Assembly (NCBI GenBank): GCA_001430745.1
Contig: KQ482053.1
Span: 631,166-644,960 of the forward strand
DNA length: 13,795 bases
From: Auxenochlorella pyrenoidosa
Lineage: Eukaryota > Chlorophyta > Trebouxiophyceae > Chlorellales > Chlorellaceae
Direction of reading: 5' to 3'
Positions 1 through 10,197 of the stretch are shown here, piece by piece (positions within the stretch are counted from its first letter, which is position 1; each line of letters starts with the position of its first letter). Below the pieces are notes generated by a model. The model was not told the origin of the DNA. It did not search any database and saw only the letters and a program-made list of their open reading frames with translations. The position numbers and the translations under genes were made by a program.

Positions 1-221
1 GAGAATGGGGGCGGTCACAGGTTGCATGCAGGGCTCAGAGGTCGACAGCTCGCAACCAAGAGATGTCGAAGTGTGCACGCTTCTGCTGCGACCCTTGGTG
101 GCAGTAGTGTGCTCCATGGGGTGAGGCTGGTGTGCTACGCTTCCACGCGGCGTGAAGACAAGTGAACCAGTGCTCACTGCCCACCCCGCGCCTCTTCCCC
201 GCCACGCCAGCCTGGTCCCAC
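1..221 (-). other. end of the coiled-coil gene: last visible donor and unresolved downstream sequence
   Basis: On the minus strand exon 5 ends in phase 2 at a GTGGGA donor at 221. The remaining 221 nt contain several AG dinucleotides but no acceptor-exon pair that I can choose on coding grounds. Read through without splicing, the frame continues to a stop at about position 35, so a terminal exon with retained sequence cannot be excluded. I see nothing else in this stretch. Confidence 0.3.
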
Positions 222-2183
222 CTGGCGGACGTCCCGGCTGCCTCCTCCTTGAGCCGTTCGCTCTCCACCAGCGCCCGCCCGCGCTGCTCCTCCAAAACCG
301 CAAGCTGGCTGCACAGCGAGGCGGCCTCGCCTGCAGCATGGGAGGCATGTCTCACCGGCCAGGTCGGGGGGCATGCAGGAGCTACTTGGCGGCAGCCCCT
401 TTCTGCCTGCGCCCACTCGACACATCGCCAGCAGTGCAGGGAGCTTGCATTCTAATCTCGCTGTCGACACATGCCCGCATACACCCAGGCAGCCGCCCGG
501 GCCCCCTCCCCCTCTGCACGCCCAGCCCACCATTGGCAGCGGCGGCGGCGGCCTCTGCCGCCCCCAGCTGCGCCATCAGGGCGGTGGCCTGCTGCTGCGC
601 GGCCGCCACCTCCCCAGAGGCAGCCGCCAGCGCTGCCTCCAGGTCCTGCCGCCGCCGGTGCTCCCCTTCCAGCTCCACTCGGAGGTCCCCGATGGTGCCT
701 GCCTGCTGCTCCACCACCTGCTGCCACCGCCGCGCCTCGGCCGCCCTGAAGAGGTCGAGAGGAAGGCAAGCAAGCAGGCGGGGGATGCTTCAGCGCTGGG
801 CTGCGGCCTGTTCAGATGGGCGGGCGACGTCCCCTCATCAGCTGCAGCAGCACGCATAGCGGCAGCCTGCGAAAGCCAGGCACAGGCGCTGGTCAGCAAG
901 CGGGCCCACCTCTCCTGCGCCTCCTGCTGCGCCCTGGCCAGCTTGGAGCCCAGCTTCAGGTTCTGTCGCTGCATGCGGTTGAGCGACAGCTGCAGCTCGC
1001 CCGCATCCTCTGGCGGCGGCTGCAAGCAGTGGCAAAGGCACAGGCGAGGATGCCGCAGTGGAGCGCAGCTCAGCGGGGCATGGTGGACAGCTGGGCAAGC
1101 CGTTGGCGGGCGTGAGATGCAGCATGCTGGGCGCGCAGGGGGACAGCAGCTTACGATCTCAGTGCACAGCCCATGAACCTATGAGCCCCGGGAGCACCCG
1201 GCAGTGGCACACCTCGAAGACCGCCACCGCCAGGTCAGCACCCCCCGCTCGCGGCGACAGCACCACGGCAGTGGTGCGCCCCGGGCTGCCTGGCCGCCGC
1301 CTCAGCGAGCCGTACAGCTCCGGCATTGCAGCTGCCACTTCGTCGGCCGCTGGCTGGCGCTGCCGGCTCCGCACGGTTGGGTGTGCTGGCGGCGGGTGGC
1401 TACCAGTTGCAGCTGCGGCGGCAGAGGCGTCCACCTGCTGCTTGAAGTGGGAGAGCAGCGCACCCAGATGGCCCCTCAGCTCAGCATTCTCCTGCTGAAG
1501 GGCCACCTGCGCTTGCTCTGCAGCTGACGCGCCCGCCGCAGGCAGCTGCACGGGTGACCTTGGCCGGTTCGGGTGTTGGGGCGGCGGCGCCTGCCCAGGC
1601 GGGCGAAACGCCTTGATGCGCACGGCAGGCGCTGCCGGCCCAGATCCCGCTGGCAATGCTCGCCGCTGGATGCCCGTCGCCTTGGGTTGCTCCTGCTGCT
1701 TGTCACCTGCTTGGCCTTTGCGTCGAGCCCGCGCCCCGTGCTCCCGCTGGCGCTGCACATCGGCCAGCTGAGCCTCCGCAGACGCACCCCGCTGCCGCGC
1801 TGCATCCAGCTCCCGCAGCAGTGTGGCCACCACGCGCTGAGCATATGCATCCAGCGCTCCCGACAGGGATGCGTCCTGCTGCTGAGGCGCAGGGTGACGG
1901 AGCCGCATGCCTGGGCCAGCGGCGGGCTCGCTGCCCGCTCGGTAGTGGCTGGCGGCAGCGCCAAAGGAGGCGCTTGCAGGCTCTACTACTGGACTGCTTG
2001 CCTGCGGTTCTTGGAAAACATGTGCAGGGGATGTGAATCGCGGGGTAGGGCCAGGAACCAGCTCCGAGGCAGTTTGCGCGCCTGCGCCCTCCAGCCGGGC
2101 CCTCTTCACCCTCTCACCCGCAATTCCACCCTATCGCCTCGTCTAGTAGTGACCTGGATCGCCGCGTGCAGAGCCGTCTCCAT
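222..2183 (-). CDS. coiled-coil protein, function unknown (3' end outside the window)
   Basis: I do not recognise this gene. Five exons read leftwards: 2183-2154, 2103-1213, 1019-910, 745-531 and 330-222. Every junction keeps phase, giving about 451 residues with no stop, and the gene continues past the left edge. Donors are GTCACT, GTGTGC, GTGGGC, GTGGGC and GTGGGA; acceptors end in AAG, CAG, CAG and CAG. The protein is rich in Ala, Gln, Glu and Arg. Helical coiled-coil stretches lie at about residues 90-135 (near AQRVVATLLRELDAARQR), about 203-235 (near VALQQENAELRGHL), and almost continuously from 308 to 451 across exons 3-5 (near LARAQQEAQER and LAVLEEQRGRALVESERLK). Between them is a Pro/Arg-rich disordered linker (about 136-202). 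No enzyme motif or membrane segment is visible. The coiled coil running unbroken across three splice junctions is the best support. The weakest parts are the start ATG and the 50-nt first intron. Coiled-coil content suggests a structural or scaffold role, which is inference only. Confidence 0.62.
2104..2153 (-). other. proposed very short first intron of the coiled-coil gene
   Basis: The long minus-strand reading frame has no ATG at its upstream end; the first in-frame ATG is residue 76 of the model. An ATG at 2183-2181 followed by nine sense codons ends in CAG|GTCACT. Removing 50 nt to an AAG acceptor restores the frame of the long exon, giving METALHAAIQ followed by RARLEGAG. The phase fits, but 50 nt is short beside the other introns here (160 nt and more). 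A start further upstream is possible. Confidence 0.35.
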
Positions 2184-3189
2184 TCTACAGAGCGCGCTGT
2201 CGTAACCGGCAGCCCACGAAGCGGACAGGCCCCAGATCACTTGGGAAGACTCTGGGAAGCCTGAAACTCGAGCATCCCAGCAAGACTTTCAGTCTGTCGC
2301 TAATTTGATGCTGCGCTGCCAGCGCCGCCAGCTCCACCTGTCGCCGCCACTTGCAGGTCCGGCACCCACACCACTTTGCCTTTGCCTGCCCCACATGCAA
2401 TGCGCTTTAGAAACCGATGCTCTCATGAAGATTAATGAATCCAGGCCGATAGGTAGAGGCTGCAAGCTGCTGTCGAGCAGGCAGCTGGAAGGCCGCCTGG
2501 TGCAGGACCGCCGACGGTGCTGCACCAATCGTTTGTCACACAACGTTTGCAAGTTGAGCTCTGCAAAGTGATATGTGTTGCCAATAAACTCAAATCCACA
2601 AGTGCAGTCCGGGCCGTGGAAATGGCACCAGTAGGGGCAGCGTGCAGAGTATGGGGCCGTGGCAAGCTGTCTGCCATCTATCGCAGCCAGAGGCTTGCTT
2701 CCCTATGCTGTTGCAGTGCTATTGATTAAAATGCAACTGGATATAAAGTCTCTTGCTTTTCCACATTATCTGCGAAATGCATGTGGGGCGCGCAGCACCA
2801 AATCCGCCAACACGAGCTACGCCCAGTTTGGCGCCAGGACCGTCGCCCTGCCAGATGCAGCAAACCTGATAGAGCTTGCTCCGCCGCTTTCAAATGCATC
2901 TCAAGAGTGGGTTTGCAGTCTCGAGGGCTTTTCTGGTGTGGCGGAGCACCAGCGGTGCTGGGCGTGCTGACTTACACGTCTCCCGGTGCGGGGCTGCCGC
3001 ACAACTGGTGTTTAAGAGGTAATTGCGAGTTTGTGCACCGCATTATTGCCCCGCCACAAGCCTCGACACTCGCAAGCAGGCAGCCGGCGAGCAAAGCAAG
3101 CAATTCCGACACCCTCTCGGTCGATATGCTCGCCCTGTGCAGCCCCCCTGTCTCTTGCATGCTCAGATCAATCAATCAGAAGCATTCAA
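2184..3189. other. divergent intergenic region between the coiled-coil gene and the small acidic-protein gene
   Basis: About 1 kb of clearly lower GC content than its flanks, with A/T-rich patches near 2560-2600, 2720-2770 and 3160-3190. It lies between a leftward gene starting near 2183 and a rightward gene starting at 3190, so it probably holds both promoters and 5' UTRs. A plus-strand frame is open from 2781 to 3437. Its upstream part has a Cys/His-rich composition unlike the neighbouring coding sequence, and I do not call it a gene. A short minus-strand frame at 2400-2185 is discussed as a finding. Confidence 0.5.
2741..2748 (+). promoter_or_regulatory. possible TATA box upstream of the small acidic-protein gene
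   Basis: ATATAAAG lies in an A/T-rich patch in otherwise GC-rich DNA. It is about 440 nt upstream of the proposed ATG at 3190, which implies a long 5' UTR or an unrecognised upstream exon. The assignment rests on the motif and the base composition only. Confidence 0.25.
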
Positions 3190-4094
3190 ATGGCGAGCGA
3201 GCAGCAGTTCGCTGCACGGTGAGAGAGGTGGGCACAGGGTGTCTCGCAGGCCAGGAGCTGCCCTGCCCAGCGCTTCAGGGGCGATCGTTCATCAGTTTCC
3301 CACAAACCGCTTGCAATATATTATTGCTGCAGGCGGGCGACAACCATGTGAGGCCCCTGGTCACCGCCGCTGCAGCCGGCACCCCGCAGCCGGAGGGCGT
3401 CTGCTGGAATGCATACGTGAGCCGTGACTGGATGTAGCCCTTTGGGGACGAACAGGCAGGCCCAGGACAGACCAACAAGCGGGTTGCTCAGCAGGCATGT
3501 CACGGCTCACTCCCTGCAGGCGCCTGCTGTTCAAACGCTGCTACTCGCGTGCACATACCTGTGGTACCACCCCACCCCACCCCACGCCACCCCACCCCAC
3601 CCGCCGGGGCCCCATGCCTCTGCAGGACGACGCGACTGCCGCGCATGCCGAGACGGCTCGCCACAGCATGGAGAGCGCAGACTTCTGGGTGTGTGACATG
3701 GACGATGCCGAGGTGCCGCTGCCCGTGCACCAGGTGATCTCGTTGCATCGTCGACGCTCAAGTGGCAGTGCCAGCTCTGCCGCTGGCCATGGCCCAGAGG
3801 CACGCGCATGAGCGAAGGGGCGCTCCAGGATCCGGCCCAGGCCAAGCTGTGCTGCCAGTGACCTCACTGACTGACTGCGAGTGTCAAGGAGGAGCGCACG
3901 ATTTCCGCTCTGTGCTGCGGCAGCGACCACCTACAGAAGCCGCACCTCCTCCGCCCCTTGTGGCCTGTTGCTCCCGCCCCTGGCAGGACCCGGAGCGCGC
4001 GGCATACATGCACATCTGGAGCAGCGCCTCGCTGGTGCTGGATGCCGAGACCTCCCGCAACTCGCTCGACTCCTGTGACCTCTTCGTGGACTGA
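3190..4094 (+). CDS. small acidic protein of about 121 residues, unknown function
   Basis: I do not recognise this protein. Proposed exons are 3190-3218, 3296-3416, 3626-3733 and 3987-4094, ending in TGA. The start ATG sits in AAATGG after an A-rich leader and encodes MASEQQFAA before a strong GTGAGA donor. Only an acceptor at 3294-3295 (ATCAG) keeps phase with the next exon; the better-looking GCTGCAG acceptor at 3332 does not. Exons 2-4 join in phase 0, with donors GTGAGC and GTGATC and acceptors CTGCAG and GGCAG. The last three exons look convincingly coding. They give an Asp/Glu-rich, Ala-rich sequence including ESADFWVCDMDDAEVPLP and a C-terminus ending in DSCDLFVD. There is no membrane segment and no recognised domain. 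The N-terminal exon and its 77-nt intron are the least certain part. The third intron is C-rich just before its acceptor region, like those of the lipase gene downstream. Confidence 0.5.
3566..3605 (+). repeat. C-rich CCCCAC tandem tract in intron 2 of the small gene
   Basis: Repeats of a 5-nt CCCAC unit, interrupted once by GCCAC, lie just upstream of the acceptor at 3624-3625. The tract may serve as a pyrimidine-rich 3' splice signal. On the opposite strand it forms four or more G-runs, so a G-quadruplex there is possible. Similar tracts recur in the lipase gene introns. Confidence 0.7.
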
Positions 4095-4515
4095 GCAGCT
4101 GCTGCTCCTGCAGGGGATGGTGCCCAATCCCTGCGCACCAGGCGCGCTCCGCCCATGGGCCGAGAAGTGCCGCAGGGAGGGCGCCCTGCTTCCCTGTGCC
4201 CTTCCTGTCTGCGCCGCGATAGCAACACTCCAAGTAGCAGTGAACCGATCTCTGCCTCCCCTCCGGCTTGCCTCCCTGCACGCATCAGTTGCGGGTCTAT
4301 GCCCTGTACGCAGCGCGCCCCTTGAACACCTTTGGTTGTTTGTGCCAGCTGGCACTTTTCACACCTGCTTTTGTCTTTCCCACCACCCTCTGTCCACTCT
4401 GCTCTGAACCTCCGACCCCTGAAAGCGTCGCCTTTTAGCCCTGCTGGCCCTGCCGTGCTGCCCAACAGTTGCGACTGGTGATGGTGGGGGGTTCTCACCT
4501 CAGCGCCCTGCCCTT

Positions 4516-4520
4516 TGTAA
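4516..4520 (+). terminator. TGTAA poly(A) signal of the small acidic-protein gene
   Basis: TGTAA is the usual chlorophyte polyadenylation signal. This copy lies about 420 nt downstream of the TGA at 4092-4094, after a pyrimidine-rich stretch, and on the same strand. That spacing fits algal 3' UTRs, which are often several hundred nt long. Confidence 0.5.
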
Positions 4521-5001
4521 GCCCCATCCCAAGTTTTCCTGACCAAGTGAAGCCACCGCCGATAATTTTATTCTGTGCCCTGCCCTTGCATCCAGCTGCT
4601 GCCCTGCAAAAGGGCAGGCCGGTTTTGACAACAAGGGCAGTGTTTGCCACGCCCCAGTTTTTGGCACGTTTCCGCTTTTTTAATGCACACAATAGCAAGG
4701 CTCCTTTCTTGCCACACAGCATGGTTTTTTCTCATGCCTTGCCTACTGTGCAGAACTGTCATTCAAATTGATCGACACTGGTGAGTGCTCCCGACATGGA
4801 AGGGAGCCAAACAGTACACAAGCGCTCGTGATTTAAATGTGGATGCAGCTGGAAATCAGGTGCAAAACATCTTGCTCGCCACTGCAGACGGGAGCACACA
4901 GCCAGCGGGTGCTGTGGATGCGCTTGTTGTGCATACAGTGATACGCTGCAGGACAGCCAGGCGCCAGCGGCATCATGATACCCGGCTGAACCTTGCACTC
5001 C

Positions 5002-5009
5002 GTATATAG
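5002..5009 (+). promoter_or_regulatory. TATA-like element upstream of the lipase gene
   Basis: GTATATAG lies about 125 nt upstream of the proposed start ATG at 5134. A TATA box here would place transcription start near 5035 and leave a 5' UTR of about 100 nt. There is no other support. Confidence 0.35.
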
Positions 5010-5133
5010 TGCTTCATCGATTCGTTTTGGCATGATGAGTATGTCGAGCTGAGAGCTCGGCGCTTGCGTGCAGCGCAGCGGGCTGCAGGGTTCGTCACCG
5101 GCACTTTTGCGCGTTCTGGCGGGGTCTGATGCC

Positions 5134-6650
5134 ATGCAGCTGTGCGATTCAAACGGAACACCAGCGAGCGGCGCGCCGATCCCCGCAAGGGTGCCCGGCG
5201 CGCCTGCCTCTGCACCGCCGCCAGCGACAGCGGTGCAAGGTGCAGCGTTCTCCACCCCGCCTGATGGCACGCCCCAACCAGACGTCGAGGCGGCATCAGC
5301 AGGACAGCATGTAGGCGAGGAGACGGCAGCAGCAGCAGGCGTGACGAAGGCTGGTCCCCCGCCTTTGCCTGCCGCCACGCACCACCTGGGTGCTCTGCCT
5401 GCTGCAGCGGCAGAGGCGGAAGCAAAGGCGGCGGCCGGCGCCCCGTCAGCACAGCAAGAGGCGCGCCTGCGGATGGAATACTTCTCCAACAGCGGGGCCC
5501 GGCTGCTCTCCTGGCTGGTGTTTGTGGCCTCGCTGGTGCTGCTGGGCGCCACTGTGGCGCTCGTGTGCCTCAAGTGAGCGGGGCTGGGGCGCCGGGCTGC
5601 CGAGGGTGCGCTTTGCGCCGATGCTGTGCATGCGGATTGCGCAGAGCTATGCATAGGGGCGAGGGGGTGGGGGTGGGGTGGGGGGTGGGGGGGGGCGCCG
5701 CAGGGCGCAGACATGCAGCGCAGGCAGCAGCAACCGGGTTGCCCGTGGCTCACCACATATGCGGTTATGCTGCCATTTTCTCCCCCCACAGATTCATTAG
5801 CGACCAGAGCAAGGTCCTGTTCAAGCACAAGTATTGGTGAGTGGCTGCTCTCTGCAGAGCGGGCAGATGCTGTGGTCTGTGGGGCTGGCGCACCCGCAGG
5901 AAGCACCTCTTAGCATGGCAGCCCTTCCTCCCTCTTTCCACTTCTGCCCTCCTCACCTCTCCTCCTGGCTGCTGCGGGGTTCGCACCATAAGCAGTACTG
6001 GCTGCTACGAAAGCCCTGCGGGCCCGTCTCCCATGCGCTGTTCATGCCCCAGCCACACCTCCCCTCACGTGCGTGCTCCCACCGCTAATGTGTCCAAGCC
6101 CATCTCCCACCGTTTGCTCCCCTCTCAAGCCTCCCCACACCTTCACGTCTCGCCCGCAGGTATACTGTGAACGTTGCACTTGCCGCTGTGACCGTGGGCT
6201 CCCTGCTGACCATTGCCATCAAGTTCTGGCTGAACTTGCGCGGCACTAGGGAGCGGCGGTGGTGAGCGGCCGGGCATGCGCTGGATGGGAGGCCGGGGCG
6301 GCCTGAGCAGGCGACGCTTCGTTCACTGGGCGCTGCTCAGGCGGGCGAGCACAGTTCTGCCAGATGCGCTGGCAGCTTCCCCCGGAGAGAGCTGCGTGAT
6401 GCCTGCGCAGGCGGTATGGTGTCGCTGTGCCCATGTAGTGCCGCGTGCTGCTGCTGCATGCACCCGCCACGCTCGCTAAAAGCGGCAGCTCCCCGCTGGC
6501 GCCGCTGCGCAGGAGCCAGCGGCGCCTGGGCCTGATGCGCATTGCGGCCACCATGCTGGGCATCCAGGTGTGCCTGGTCCTCCCTCTCTCTGAGACTGTG
6601 CTTGATTGCTGTATGATGATGTGTGTGCCCTGCCTGAGTCGGAGGTGCAC

Positions 6651-6692
<42 letters not shown>

Positions 6693-9600
6693 ACTGCACC
6701 CTGGTGCTCATCACGGCTCGCCCTGCCTGGGCTGCAGATCGTGAGCTCCACCTTTTGGCTCATCCCTTTCTCACTGACGCTTGCTTACGAGTGCATCTGG
6801 TTTGACGCGTCCATTGGTGAGCAGCAGGGTGGCAGGCTGGGCCAATGGCCTGGTGCCTGCATGCCGCCTGGCTGTGGCTCCTGCACGCAGGCAGCGAGCC
6901 GTGTGTACACACCGCTGCTGTCTTCGGCGGCAGCGCCCCTCCTGCAACTCAGGCTTGGAGCAGCCAGTGCGCTGCCGGGCCTCCTGTCGCCCCCCCGCTG
7001 CAGCAGTTGGGGCTTGCAACAGCCCAGCCCGGCCCCTTCATCCCAACCCCACCCCCCACCCCACCCCACCCCACCCAAACACGCCCCCCCGCTGCAGACG
7101 GCATGGCCTTTGTACGCTGGACTGCCTACAACTGCTTCTTCACCTTTTTTGTGTGCATGGCGCACGCATGCTGCCGCTACCGGGGCCCAGACCCACCAAA
7201 AGACCCCGATGAGCAGGTGGCGCGCCCCGCTGCATACTTATACCTATGGTCCTATGCGCTCTGATGCGCTGCTGCGCTGCGCTGATTGAACTGTGCTGTG
7301 CTGGACCATGCTGCACCGTCGATGCCCAGCCCCTGTTGCGCGCCCGCACGTCCGGGGGGTGCTCAGGGCGGGCCGTCAGCGGCCCCGCTGCACCGCCTCA
7401 TGCCTCGTGGGCCACTCGCCCGCCTGGCTGCCCCACGCAACTCCCCCCTCTACAGTTGGTCATGGACACAACTGCGCACCTGTCTCCCCCACCTCCCCCC
7501 CACCCATCCACCCACCCACCCCTTCCCCCCCCGCAGCTGGTCATGGACGTGACGCCCCGCCAGAAGCTGCGCGTGCACGCCCCCAAGCTGCTGCTCTTCC
7601 TGCCCTTCCAGGCGATGGTCAGCGCCGACCTGTACGCACGGGTGGGTGCCCGGCTGGGACCTTTTGTGCTTCCTTGCCGGTCGGGGGACGGGTGGGTGCC
7701 CTGCTGGGGCCGCCTGTACGCACGGGTGGGTGCCGCTGGGGCCGCCTGCGCACCTTGCCGGCCGCGGGACGGGCAACAGGTTGCGCCGGGCGCTTCAACT
7801 TGTACAGCAACGCTCGCCGGGGCAGGGCCGGCGCCGCGCGTTGGGTGTGCGCCCTCGTGTCGCAGTTCCAGGGCACGGGGTGCCTCGCTGCCTTCACAGC
7901 CCCTGAGGCAGCCGGGGCAGAGAAGCAATGCGTGCAGCGTGCACCGTGCAGGGCACGCGTTGACTCTGCGGATCGCTGCCTGCCTGCCCTGCCGGTCCTG
8001 CCTGCAGTTGCATGACGACCGGGACGCCGAGGCCGACCGTGCCGGCTGCCGAGGCCTCGACTACTCTTGCGCCTCTGAGCCGTATGCCGAGGTGTTCAAC
8101 CTGCTGGAGGTGCGGGCTAGGGGAGAACACATGAGAGAGAGCAAAACAATCGTCTGTCTTCAACTTTCCCAGACAGCCAGGGTTGAACACCTCGGCAGCT
8201 GGGGGGACAGCTGGGCCTGCCCTGCATCGAGCACGCGTGCGCAGCAGCCGTACCCCCAGGCTCAGCGTGCAGCTGCCATCGGTAGATTGCAGGAGCACCG
8301 GCCAGGCGGCGGCCCGCACGCGCTGCAGCGCACGCGCACGCGCCATGCCCTAGCTTGGCCGCAGGGGCTGCATGGGCGGTTCGCACCTTGTGCGACACCA
8401 GCCCGACAACACGCACATCTTGCCAGCCAACCAGCCACCCACCCACCACCACCCCCACCCACCACCCACCCCACCACGCCACACACACACACCTCAACCC
8501 CCCACCCCCCACCCCACCCCACCCCAACCCCCAACGCCCCTCCCCGCCCCCGCAGCTGATCTTTGTGGGTGTGTACGCCCTGGCCTACGCCTTCTACCTG
8601 CGCCGCGCCTTCCGGGACCACGCTGCGCTGCCATACTGCCGGTACCGCCTGAGCAACATGTGCATCCGCATGCAGGTGCGGCGTGCTTACTGTCTTCGCG
8701 GTTATGATAAAAACCTTGCAGGCCTCCTGCAGCGTGCTAGTGCTTGGCATCCACCCCTCCTTTCATCCCCTGGCCCTTGATCCCGGCCCTGCCATGGCCG
8801 CCCCCCCTTTCCCACCCCCAATTCCCACACCACCGTTGCCCGCAGGTCTACTACAGCCTGCTGGTGTTTGGCACCATCCTTGTGTCCATCGTGGTGCTGT
8901 CTGCCATCCAGTACCAGTCCTGCTGGTCCTACCTGGACAGCAGCCTGGGGGCCATGCCCGTGCAGGTCGGTCCCCCGACAGCTGCTCTCTGGCCTGACCT
9001 GCGATGCTATGCATGAGGGCAAGGTGGAGGGTGTGCTGGCGGTGGCGGCACGCAGCTGCTACTTGCTCCCTGTATCTGCTTCCTGTGTTTCTAGCGCTCT
9101 GTGCCTCGCCGGGGGTTGTGTGCCCCGACGGACCTCCCAGACCGCCACTGCATGCGCCTTGGGAGTCGCGTAGAGTGCACAAGGGCCGCCTGCTCTGTTC
9201 TTTGCTGCCTGGCCTGGGTGCATGCTTGACTCAGGGAGTCATTCTCGTGCGTGCAGGCTGGGTGATTGGCCCTGACCTTGACCAGTGTGGCCTCGGTTAT
9301 CTCACATGCAGCTGGCGATGGCGCTGCTGGTAGGGGTGAACGCGTTCTGCCTGATGCCAAAGAGGGTGGCGACGTCAGAGGCCCTGGTGGTGAGTGCAGC
9401 AGGCCTGCAAGCGCAGGCGCCGGCAGCCAACTCTTCCACAATGCCTGGGGTTGCGAGGGCTGCAGCAAGCCCGGGGGCCTGCCCGCCTCCCGTACCGAGG
9501 CGGCTCTACCCTGCTGCCAGTCCCAGTTCGCCTAGCAGGCGCCTGACCAGGCCTGCCTTGGCAGCCACGGCTGCTGGTGGTGGCCCTACCCACGCACCTG

Positions 9601-10197
9601 CAAGCACGCCCCTCTTGCAACGACGACCATCGCCACTGCCACCTCGCCCCTCCTGCAGGCCCTGCGGCAGCGGTTCTGCTGGACACAGGCGCAGCTGCCC
9701 GCCGCCATGGCCGACCGTGACGCTGAGCTGCGCCGCGCCCAGGAGTGCCACACCGGGCTGCAGCACCTGCTGTCGGGTGGGCGCCGGCTGGTGGCCCAGG
9801 CAGCGCAGGTGGGCGCGGGGCGTGGGGCCTGGCCTGTACGGCCGCATGGACGCTGCATGCCTGCCAGGGGGTACAAGCCGCCGGTTGCTGCAGGCAGCAG
9901 GCAGCCTGTGAGGCGTGCGCAGGCAGACCCTGGCGCCAGCGGGGAGGGTGCAGCGGCGCTGCATGCGACCTCCAGCAGCGGCGGCTGCGGCCAGCACAGG
10001 CGCATCTGGCCAGAGCCAAAACCCCTTCTCAAACCCCTTCTCAAACTGCACATCCTGCCCGCAGGCGGCAGAGGCTGTCCCAGGGGAGGTGGGCAAGGGC
10101 CTGGCCGACCTTGTGCATGTCCGGGTGGACTTCCTTGGCCGCGAGTCACAGCGGCAGCCACAGTGTTGGCAGCAAGGGCAGCAGCAGGATGGGCGGG

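Larger units (their letters stand above)
4095..5133 (+). other. 3' UTR of the small gene, intergenic spacer and 5' UTR of the lipase gene
   Basis: No coding exon is supported here. The first 430 nt or so look like a 3' UTR ending at the TGTAA signal. From about 4560 to 5060 the sequence is less GC-rich, with T-runs near 4670-4740. It then rises to a TATA-like element and the first exon of the lipase gene. A 357-codon minus-strand frame (5906-4833) overlaps this spacer and exon 1 of the lipase gene; I treat it as a shadow. Confidence 0.5.
5134..9389 (+). other. membrane-domain part of the lipase gene (exons 1-11)
   Basis: Eleven exons encode residues 1-455. After the disordered N-terminus come eight hydrophobic stretches. 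Clear examples are WLVFVASLVLLGATVALV (TM1), VNVALAAVTVGSLLTIAI (TM2), CFFTFFVCMAHACC in TM4 and LLVFGTILVSIVVLSA (TM7). The fifth (LLLFLPFQAMVSA) is short and may be re-entrant. The loop between hydrophobic segments 5 and 6 is acidic and Cys-containing (residues 316-349). There is no signal peptide. With eight spans, the N-terminus and the lipase would lie on the same side of the membrane, probably the cytosol; with seven, on opposite sides. Clear intron boundaries flank almost every span. Confidence 0.7.

Noticed and set aside
2781..3437. 218-codon plus-strand open frame before the small gene
   Set aside because: Only its last part (after 3296) looks coding. The rest lies in low-GC spacer with irregular Cys/His/Ser composition and no domain.
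4833..5906. 357-codon minus-strand open frame
   Set aside because: It is antisense to exon 1 of the lipase gene and extends into the spacer. The Ala/Pro/Ser-rich composition is expected from the reverse of GC-rich coding DNA.
7489..7532. C-rich tracts as CRISPR-like or telomeric repeats
   Set aside because: There is no regular spacer structure and the unit is not the TTTAGGG-type plant or algal telomere. The tracts sit just upstream of acceptors.
7246..8559. 437-codon plus-strand open frame as a single gene
   Set aside because: It contains the true exons 7 and 8 but also reads through C-rich introns, giving long proline and histidine runs. The phase-consistent spliced model explains it better.
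9375..10161. several 190-214-codon minus-strand frames
   Set aside because: They mirror exons 12-13 of the lipase gene and their introns, with Arg/Ala/Pro-rich sequence and no motif.
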